Source of the DNA: Patescibacteria group bacterium
GTDB taxonomy: Bacteria; Patescibacteriota; Gracilibacteria; UBA1369; PNNO01
NCBI GenBank assembly: GCA_018821175.1
Contig: JAHJMX010000127.1
Span: forward strand, 1-6,584
DNA: 6,584 nucleotides
Reading direction: 5' to 3'
Shown: in pieces, positions 1-6,375 of the stretch
How the letters are laid out: each line of letters begins with the position of its first letter
Numbering within the stretch: position 1 is the first letter of the stretch
Notes under the pieces: generated by a model
Database searches by the model: none
The model's input: the letters and a program-made list of their open reading frames with translations, nothing else
Told to the model about the DNA's origin: nothing
Made by a program: the position numbers and the translations under genes

Positions 1-1244
1 AAGATAAAACAATTGAAAAAAATAAGGCAATTTTAAAAGCATTTAAAAATGTTAAGAAGCAAAAATCAGCTTTGCATTTACTTGGCATGATTTCGGATCA
101 AGGGGTCCATAGTCATCAAGATCATCTATTTGCGTTGATGAAACTTGCGAAAAAAAATGGAATCAAACAAGTTTATATACATGCAATTACAGATGGACGA
201 GATGTCCCAGAACGTTCTGGTGAAAGATTTATTAAGAAAATTAAATCTCAAATTAAAAAAATCGGAATCGGCGAAATAGTAACAATGATTGGGAGATATT
301 ATGCAATGGATAGAGATAAAAATTTTGATCGCACACAAAAAGCTTTTGATTTATATACTAAAGGAAAAGGGGTCGCAGAGTCAGATCCAATCAATGCGCT
401 TAAAAACCAATATGCAAAAGGTGTTGCTTCTGATTATTACATAGAACCGATAATTCTTAATAAAGAAGGTGTTATCAAAAATAAAGATAGTGTTATTTTC
501 TTCAATTATAGAAGTGACCGAGCAATGCAGATTACGGGAAAATTCATGAATAAAAAAGTAAAACCAGTTTTTGTTTGCTTTGGTCCATATTCAGAAAAAG
601 CAGATATTGCTTTTGGAGCTCCAAAAATTCAAATCAATTTGGGGAAATTCATAAGCAAGAAAAAAATGCCACAACTGCGAATCGCAGAAACAGAAAAATA
701 TGCACATGTAACATTTTTCTTTAATAGCCAAGATAAACAAGCTTACGAAGGTGAAAACCGTATACTTATCCCCTCTCCAAAAGTAGCTTCTTATGCTCAA
801 AAACCTGAGATGAGTGCAAAAAAAATCACATCAGCATTGAAAAAAGAACTTGAACAAAAAGATTATAAATTAGTAGTACTTAATTTCGCAAATTGCGATC
901 TAGTTGGACATTCTGGGGATTATGATGCTACATTAAAAGCCGTAGAAACGGTTGATGAACAACTATCAAAAATAGTTCCATTCGCTTTAAAAAAGGATTA
1001 CGACATTATAATTACTGCGGATCATGGGAATGCAGAATACATGATTTATAAAGGAAGTAATGCAAAATGTCCATCACATAGCTTAAACCCAGTTATTTGT
1101 ATTGTGATATCTGAAAAATATAAGAAAATTAAGACTAAAAGAAAAGGAGGCCTTCGAGATATTGCACCAACTATCTTAGACTTGATGAATTACGAAAAAC
1201 CAAAACAAATGAAAGGAAGTTCCTTAATCATTAAAAAGAAATAA
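1..1244 (+). CDS. gpmI: 2,3-bisphosphoglycerate-independent phosphoglycerate mutase (5' end missing)
   Basis: This enzyme interconverts 3- and 2-phosphoglycerate in the cytoplasm (lower glycolysis/gluconeogenesis) using two Mn ions and a phosphoserine intermediate. The frame is open from base 3 to the TAA at 1242-1244, so 413 residues are visible of a family length near 510. About 95 N-terminal residues, including the catalytic serine, lie outside the window. The TTG at 72 is an internal Leu codon of the conserved LHLLGMISDQGVHSH block, not a start. Family motifs appear in order: GVHSH (His of the active site), DGRDVP, GRYYAMDRD, FNYRSDRA, RIAETEKYAHVTFFFN, NFANCDLVGH (metal-binding Asp and His), TADHGNAE (metal-binding Asp-His) and PSHSLNPV (metal His). 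Small departures are Cys for the usual Pro in NFANPD and SQ for GG after HVTFFFN. No catalytic residue in the visible part is missing. It ends 1 nt before the next gene, so the two are probably cotranscribed. Confidence 0.96.
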   Translation, partial: DKTIEKNKAILKAFKNVKKQKSALHLLGMISDQGVHSHQDHLFALMKLAKKNGIKQVYIHAITDGRDVPERSGERFIKKIKSQIKKIGIGEIVTMIGRYYAMDRDKNFDRTQKAFDLYTKGKGVAESDPINALKNQYAKGVASDYYIEPIILNKEGVIKNKDSVIFFNYRSDRAMQITGKFMNKKVKPVFVCFGPYSEKADIAFGAPKIQINLGKFISKKKMPQLRIAETEKYAHVTFFFNSQDKQAYEGENRILIPSPKVASYAQKPEMSAKKITSALKKELEQKDYKLVVLNFANCDLVGHSGDYDATLKAVETVDEQLSKIVPFALKKDYDIIITADHGNAEYMIYKGSNAKCPSHSLNPVICIVISEKYKKIKTKRKGGLRDIAPTILDLMNYEKPKQMKGSSLIIKKK

Positions 1245-1245
1245 T

Positions 1246-2319
1246 ATGAAAGCAGTTATTTTAGCAGGTGGTATTGGGACAAGGCTATGGCCACTTAGCC
1301 GCCTATCTAAGCCAAAACAATTCCAACATCTTACTAGTGATAAAACAATGCTTGAAGAAACTATCAAGCGTCTTAGTTTTTTGAAGAATGAAGATATTTA
1401 TATTGCAACTAATAAAGATTTTTTGTCAGAAGTTGTAAAATTGGCATCTGATATTCCAATTAGAAATATTATCCTGGAACCAGCCTTACGAGATACTGCT
1501 AGCTGTATTGGTTTTGCAGCCATGTTACTAAGTATTCAATCTGCAGATGAAGTAATGGCAATTATTTACGCTGATCATTTAGTGAAAAATCCTAAAGAAT
1601 TTGAAACAAAGCTAAAAATTGCAGAACAAGTTGCGCGAACTCAAAAAACGCTAAATATCGTTGAAGTAAAAGCCCGTTTTCCAAATGTAAATCTAGGATA
1701 TGTGCATGTTGGAGAGAAAACAGATGAAATAGATGGAAATGAAGTTCTTGAATTTAAAGGTTTTAGAGAAAAACCAGATCTTGAAACAGCTAAGGAATTT
1801 GCAAATTCAATGAAATACCTTTGGAATACAGGAATGTATGTTTGGAGAATCGACACAATTTTGGAAAAATACAAAAAACATCTTCCAGATACATATGAAC
1901 GCCTAATGAAAATGAAAGAATTCATTGGAACCGCTCAAGAAGATGAAGTTGTGGCAGAGCAATATTCAAAATGCCAGAAAATTTCAGTCGATTACGCAAT
2001 TATGGAGAAAGTTGATCCTTCTGAGGTAAAAATCATCCCTGCTGAGTTCGGGTGGAGCGATGTTGGGACTTGGGAAGGCGTACATGATGAACTAGATAAA
2101 GACGAGAACAATAATGTTATCGCTAAATCACATATTTGTATTGATACTCATGATTCCTTGATCAGAACTGACGTTCCAAACAAGATAATAGCTGTAGTTG
2201 GACTTGAAAATATTGTTATTGTAGACACAAAAGATGCCCTTTTGGTATGCAAAAAGGACCGTAGTCAAGATATCAAAAAAGTCGTGCAAGAATTACAAGA
2301 CAGAAAAGAATATTTATAG
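1246..2319 (+). CDS. manC: Mannose-1-phosphate guanylyltransferase (GDP-mannose pyrophosphorylase), single-domain form
   Basis: It makes GDP-mannose from mannose-1-phosphate and GTP, the donor for mannosyl, fucosyl and related sugars of surface glycans. The 357-residue protein opens with the nucleotidyltransferase signature AGGIGTRLWPLSR and KPKQF (residues 7-26). It then shows EPALRDTA (78-85, usual form EPxxRNTA), YADH (108-111, the metal/nucleotide loop), NLGYVHVG (149-156), FREKPD (173-178), YLWNTGMYVWR (191-201), SVDYAIMEK (247-255) and GWSDVGTW (269-276). A C-terminal segment near 290-340 resembles the short beta-helix found after the catalytic domain. It lacks the C-terminal isomerase cupin of bifunctional ManC/AlgA (about 470-480 residues); that domain seems to be the next gene. 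The start ATG is 1 nt after the gpmI stop, with no Shine-Dalgarno sequence, which suggests translational coupling. The symbol is by family; the substrate could be checked biochemically because related nucleotidyltransferases exist, but the motif set favours GMP. Confidence 0.93.
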   Translation: MKAVILAGGIGTRLWPLSRLSKPKQFQHLTSDKTMLEETIKRLSFLKNEDIYIATNKDFLSEVVKLASDIPIRNIILEPALRDTASCIGFAAMLLSIQSADEVMAIIYADHLVKNPKEFETKLKIAEQVARTQKTLNIVEVKARFPNVNLGYVHVGEKTDEIDGNEVLEFKGFREKPDLETAKEFANSMKYLWNTGMYVWRIDTILEKYKKHLPDTYERLMKMKEFIGTAQEDEVVAEQYSKCQKISVDYAIMEKVDPSEVKIIPAEFGWSDVGTWEGVHDELDKDENNNVIAKSHICIDTHDSLIRTDVPNKIIAVVGLENIVIVDTKDALLVCKKDRSQDIKKVVQELQDRKEYL

Positions 2320-2342
2320 GCTTTTAAAAAACGAAAATCCCC

Positions 2343-2371
2343 TTTTCAAATAAGGTCTTTTGGCGTATATT
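2343..2371 (+). promoter_or_regulatory. Possible sigma70-type promoter ahead of the cupin gene
   Basis: TTTTCA (2343-2348, 4 of 6 matches to the -35 consensus) is followed after 17 nt by TATATT (2366-2371, 5 of 6 matches to -10). Transcription would start near 2378 and give a leader of about 22 nt. It lies in the only sizeable gap of the gene block (2320-2399), where a secondary promoter is plausible. The gap is AT-rich, so a chance match is quite possible. No convincing terminator hairpin is visible in the same gap, so read-through from manC is also expected. Confidence 0.3.
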
Positions 2372-2399
2372 TTGTGAGAAATTAATTTTAAGATATACA

Positions 2400-2909
2400 A
2401 TGGAAGAAAGCCAAGAGAATGCACATTCCGCAAAAATTAAACTGAAACCGTGGGGACGCGAAATCTGGTTCGCACAAACTGAGGACTATGCAGGTAAAAT
2501 TCTTGAAGTTAAAGAAGGCCATAGGCTTTCGATGCAATATCATGAAGAGAAAGAAGAAACTCAGCATGTTTTTTCGGGAAAAATTGAAATGACGTATGGA
2601 AAAGATAAATTTAATTTGAAAACTGTGATTTTGGTTCCTGGAGATACATTTCACATTGCCCCTTATACAATTCATAGGGTAAAAGCTCTTGAGAATTCAA
2701 AGATTTTTGAAGTTTCAACCCCACATCTAAACGATATTGTTAAATTAAGTGATGATTATGGACGTGTTGGAAAAGGGAACAATGAAGATTTAGATACAAA
2801 ACTACATACTCACGATGTTGAATTTAATGTAGCCAGAACAAAAGCGGAAAACAAAGATAAAAATCGAAAAGAAGCTAAAATAAGCAACCACCTTAATTAT
2901 AAAAAATAA
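2400..2909 (+). CDS. Stand-alone mannose-6-phosphate isomerase type II cupin
   Basis: This 169-residue protein is a single cupin barrel related to the C-terminal domain of bifunctional ManC/AlgA (phosphomannose isomerase type II). It opens with KPWGREIWF (16-24), the hallmark start of that family. Cupin motif 1 follows in LSMQYHEEKEETQHVFSG (43-60), with His48 and Glu53 as probable metal ligands; Glu50 stands where the bifunctional enzymes have another His. Motif 2 is VPGDTFHIAPYTIHRV (79-94), with His92 as ligand. FEVSTPHLNDIVKLSDDYGR (103-122) matches the family's closing EVQ...DDIVRLEDxYGR block. A roughly 35-residue polar, Lys-rich tail (135-169) has no counterpart that I recognise. The first in-frame ATG is 2400 and no alternative start is visible upstream. 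No Shine-Dalgarno sequence precedes it. Its place right after the guanylyltransferase supports a role in fructose-6-P to mannose-6-P conversion, but family assignment alone does not prove catalysis; a regulatory or other sugar-nucleotide role is possible. Confidence 0.85.
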   Translation: MEESQENAHSAKIKLKPWGREIWFAQTEDYAGKILEVKEGHRLSMQYHEEKEETQHVFSGKIEMTYGKDKFNLKTVILVPGDTFHIAPYTIHRVKALENSKIFEVSTPHLNDIVKLSDDYGRVGKGNNEDLDTKLHTHDVEFNVARTKAENKDKNRKEAKISNHLNYKK

Positions 2910-2936
2910 TTTTTAAACACTAATCCCCCATCAAAA

Positions 2937-5900
2937 ATGAAAGGAAAGCAATTTGGTAAAGTTGGAATAATCCTACTAGCTGCACTGATCTTGGGAATCG
3001 TAAGCTTACCACCAGAAACAAAAGCCCCACTTGTATCTTGGGCCCCAGACTATATCAAAGAACAACAAGTTCATCTTGGACTAGATCTACAAGGTGGATC
3101 TGAACTAGATTACAAACTCGACTTAAGAAAGGTCCCAGAAGCAGATAAAGCTTCTATTATAGACGGGGTTAGACAGGTTATTGAAAACCGTGTAAATGGA
3201 TTAGGAGTGTCTGAACCAAATATCTTTGTATCGGAAATCGCTGGAGAAAGCCACATCATTGTAGATTTAGCTGGAGCTAACATTGATGAAGCCAAAGATA
3301 TTATTGGTAAAACAATACAACTCGAATTTAAAGAGCAAAAAACTTCAATAGATCCAAATGAAAAAGCGCAGATAGAACAAAATGCAAATAACACTTTGAG
3401 TAAAATTAAAGATGGAGCAGATTTTGCAGTAACTGGTCAAGAAGAAGAATTATCAAATCCAGCCAGTATCACATATAACGAAAGTGACTGGCAATTTAGA
3501 GATGAAATTTCAAATGCTGATTTAGCAGAGAAATTATTCAATATGGAAGTTGGACAAGTTTATGATGGAACAATTGATACAAGCGGAGAATATACTGTGA
3601 ATTCAGACGGTCAATTTGTTGAAGTTACAGGTGTAAATATAATTAAATTACTAGACAAGCAAGATACAGAACGTACAGTTAACAATAAACGTGCAGTGCA
3701 AGTAAGCCACATTTTGATCTCTTATGCAGGGTCAGAAACAGGAGATACAAGTATAACTCGAACGCAAGCAGAAGCTTCTGATCTAGCTACAGAATTACTT
3801 GGAAGATTAAATGCAGGAGAGGATTTTGCTGAACTCGCAAAAGAATATTCTGATGATGCAGGCTCAAAAGAACTCGGGGGAATTCTTGCCGCACCTGCAA
3901 TTGATGGAGAAAATAAATATGTCCCTGTCTTTGAAAAGGCAGCTGTTGCTCTTCAAGAAAAAGGAGATTTATCTCCTGTAGTAGAAAGCGTATTTGGATA
4001 TCATATCATCCAGGCTGGAACAATTACACCTGAATCTGAAAAAACAACAACTGAAACTCAAGTCAAATATGCAAAAATATTCTATTCTACTATACCAAGT
4101 GATTGGCAAGAAACAGCACTTACAGGTGAACATTTTGAAAGAGCAGACGTGGAGTTCAATCAATCAACTTATCAACCATATATAGCAATTAAATTTACTG
4201 CAGAAGGAGCTGATTTATTTGCTGATATTACTGGAAGAAATATTGGAAAACCACTTGCAATTTTCGTTGGTGGAGATTTAATTTCTGCACCACGAGTTAA
4301 CACAAAAATCAATGGTGGAAGTGCTATAATCGAAGGATCATTCACTATTCCAGAAGCAAGCAATCTTGCTCGTGATTTGAACACTGGGGCAATCCCTGCA
4401 CCAATCGTTCTTTCTGGACAATATACAATTGGAGCAACACTTGGACAAGAAGCTTTATCACAAAGTTTATGGGCAGGAATCATCGGATTAATTGTCCTAG
4501 TCCTTTACATGATTGCTTATTATAGAGCACAAGGTTTAATGGCTGTTATAGCACTTGGAATTTATGCAATTACATTAATTTTCCTAATTCAATGTAAATT
4601 AAATGTCATTATTTCAGCAGTAATTGCAATTGCTATTTTCGTACTTTTAATGGCGAAGATTTTAAATTCAAAAGATAATGGATGGGAGAAGTTACTTTCT
4701 GGAATTCTAGCAATATTTGCACTATTTTTTATAGTTTATCTTCTAGCAAATCCAATCGTACTTACACTCGCTGGTGTAGCCGGTGTAGTCCTTTCGATCG
4801 GGATGGCTGTTGATGCAAATGTACTTATTTTTGAAAGAATTAAAGAAGAGATTAGAGATGGAAGATCTTATGGTTCGGCAATTGAAATCGGATTTGCACG
4901 TGCATGGAAAAGTATCCGTGATTCAAATTTCTCTTCATTACTTACATGTGCAATTTTGTTCTATTTTGGAAGTTCAATCATACAAGGATTCGCCTTCAAC
5001 CTAGCTGCAGGTATTTTGGTTTCAATGCTAACAGCAATCATTGTTACTAAATCTTTTTTGCAATTATTAGTTGGAACAAAGATTGCAGAAAATGCTTTCT
5101 TGATAGGAGCTAAGAAAACAAAAAAAGATAATGCGCCATTCAAGATAATTGAAAATACAAAAATGTGGTTCACGTTTTCAGGAGTTATCTTGTCTATCTG
5201 TTTAGTTGCAGCACTTTCATTCGGACTTAAACTTGGTATTGATTTCACTGGTGGAACTTTGATGCAAATTAATTTTGAAAACGAAGTTACTCAAGAAAAT
5301 TTGAGAACAGCTTTGGAAGAAATTGGACAAGAAATTTCTGGAAATGCAATAGTTGCAGAACAAACAAATTCAGAAACAACAAGCCCACTTAATGACACTC
5401 CAGTTCTAAGCGCAGAAACTCAAGATACTTTCGATATGAGCTCAGCAAGTATTATGTCATCTGACGATGGATACATCATCAAGACTAAATGGATGAGCCC
5501 TGAAGTCCATGATGAAATAATTTTAAAACTAGAAGCTAAATTCGGAACACTTGAAGAACCAAGATTCACAACAGTTGGTCCAACAGTTGGAGAAACAATG
5601 AAAAGCAAAGCAATTCTTGCTCTAATTATTGCTTTAATTGTAATAGTTCTTTATATCGCCTTTGCCTTCCGCAAAATTCCAAGAAATGTTAGTCCATGGA
5701 GATTTGGTGTTAGCGCAATCGTTGCATTAGCCCATGATATTTTAATTGTCGTTGGTGTATTTGCTATACTTGGAAAATTCATGGGAGTTGAAGTAGATGC
5801 ATTATTCATAACTGCATTATTAACAATCCTTGGATTCTCAGTCCACGATACAATCGTTGTATTTGATAGATTACGTGAAAACCTTAAAAACCTTGGTCGT

Positions 5901-6146
5901 GACGTCACATTCGGTGACATTGCTAACCAAGCTTTGACTCAAACAATGGCAAGATCTATGAATACATCAATTTCAACATTGTTCACTCTAGTTGCATTAC
6001 TTATTCTAGGTAGCTCTTCAATTTTCTACTTCGTACTTGCACTAGTAATTGGAACAATAGTTGGAACATACTCTTCGATTTTCATCGCAAGTCCAGTACT
6101 TGTTTGGTGGAATAACAGAGCGGAAAATAACAAAATCCGTAAATAA
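2937..6146 (+). CDS. secDF: SecDF fusion translocase motor with embedded parvulin domain(s) in the SecD periplasmic region
   Basis: SecDF is the PMF-driven inner-membrane accessory factor that pulls exported proteins out of SecYEG. In this 1069-residue protein, SecD spans about 1-725 and SecF about 737-1069. SecD shows TM1 (9-24), HLGLDLQGG (46-54), the first part of P1 (60-133), then a long insert (about 140-365). The second P1 part resumes at [11 protein letters not shown] (390-400) and includes [10 protein letters not shown]. After TM2-3, TM4 carries [17 protein letters not shown] (622-638), whose Asp626 matches the conserved intramembrane Asp. SecF shows GIDFTGGT (767-774), VGPTVGETM (880-888), ALAHDI (930-935), [17 protein letters not shown] (966-982) and the final helices. 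The usual 6+6 helices are present, plus two extra hydrophobic segments (556-575, 586-603). SecDF fusions elsewhere are typically 740-1000 residues; the excess here comes from the P1 insert, the extra helices and a Ser/Thr-rich SecF insert (806-843). The ATG lies 27 nt after the cupin stop, with no Shine-Dalgarno sequence. Confidence 0.95.
   Translation: [1069 protein letters not shown]
3360..4022 (+). other. Tandem parvulin-like region inside SecD (domain feature, residues 142-362)
   Basis: This marks the segment of secDF that interrupts the SecD P1 domain. The second unit (residues 252-362) is a good PpiC/SurA-type parvulin. VSHILISY (256-263) supplies the first strand and His258. [20 protein letters not shown] (290-309) is the family's central helix and loop, KELGGIL follows at 311-317, and FGYHIIQAG (353-361) supplies the second signature His356. 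The first unit (about 142-240) has the same middle, [15 protein letters not shown], and the same ending, [10 protein letters not shown]. However, it lacks the HIL strand and has Asn234 where the second His should be, so it is probably inactive. With SecD topology this region faces the extracytoplasmic side. The assignment of unit two is by motif recognition and fairly firm; that of unit one is tentative. Confidence 0.8.
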
Positions 6147-6153
6147 TTAAACT

Positions 6154-6175
6154 TGTACCTCTATAGCGAGGTATG
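6154..6175 (+). other. Small stem-loop just after secDF
   Basis: TACCTC (6156-6161) pairs with GAGGTA (6168-6173) around the loop TATAGC, and two G-T pairs extend the stem to 8 bp (6154-6175). It begins 7 nt after the secDF stop and sits immediately before a much stronger hairpin. No T-run follows, so it is not a standard intrinsic terminator. It may help protect or process the mRNA 3' end. Confidence 0.45.
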
Positions 6176-6178
6176 TTA

Positions 6179-6215
6179 AGATTGCGCAGCGCTCGATTAG
6201 AGTGTTGCGCAATCT
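6179..6215 (+). other. Strong 16-bp stem-loop between secDF and tRNA-Arg
   Basis: The arms AGATTGCGCAGCGCTC (6179-6194) and GAGTGTTGCGCAATCT (6200-6215) pair over all 16 positions, with two G-T wobbles and ten perfect outer base pairs, around the 5-nt loop GATTA. It is much more GC-rich than its surroundings. What follows is ATATAAG and then the tRNA, not a T-tract. It could attenuate secDF transcription or form a double-stranded processing site that frees the tRNA from a secDF read-through transcript. The pairing is seen directly; the role is inferred. Confidence 0.75.
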
Positions 6216-6221
6216 ATATAA

Positions 6222-6298
<77 letters not shown>

Positions 6299-6320
6299 TA
6301 GGTCAAGCTATGTTTAATAT

Positions 6321-6353
6321 AAAAAACCACTTTATTACTTAAGGTGGTTTTTT
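6321..6353. terminator. Symmetric, probably bidirectional rho-independent terminator
   Basis: The arm AAAAAACCACTTTA (6321-6334) pairs over 14 positions (one G-T) with TAAGGTGGTTTTTT (6340-6353) around the loop TTACT. Read on the + strand, the hairpin ends in TTTTTT and then CTTTATTTT, so it would stop the tRNA-Arg transcript. On the - strand the A-tract becomes the T-tract, so it would also stop upp, whose stop codon lies 22 nt away. This is a typical arrangement between convergent genes. Confidence 0.9.
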
Positions 6354-6375
6354 CTTTATTTTATATATTTAACAT

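Noticed and set aside
72..74. TTG at 72 as the start codon of gpmI
   Set aside because: The frame is open to the left window edge, and the 23 residues before it align with the region just ahead of the family's LHLMGLLSDGGVHSH block, so it is an internal Leu codon.
2320..2399. Possible terminator after manC (CCCCTTTTCAAATAAGG)
   Set aside because: Only four base pairs can form (CCTT/AAGG) and no T-tract follows in the right place.
3994..4185. Overlapping + strand frame inside secDF, and other antisense frames under gpmI, manC and secDF
   Set aside because: They lie wholly within well-supported genes, show no family motifs, and have compositions expected of shifted or reverse frames.
2937..6146. 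UGA=Gly recoding as in Gracilibacteria/Absconditabacteria
   Set aside because: No in-frame TGA occurs in this 1069-codon glycine-rich gene or in the other genes, so the standard code fits.
6215..6220. TATATA directly before the tRNA as a -10 promoter element
   Set aside because: Transcription would start several bases inside the tRNA, and the only TTG-containing -35 candidate lies within the strong hairpin at an unsuitable spacing.
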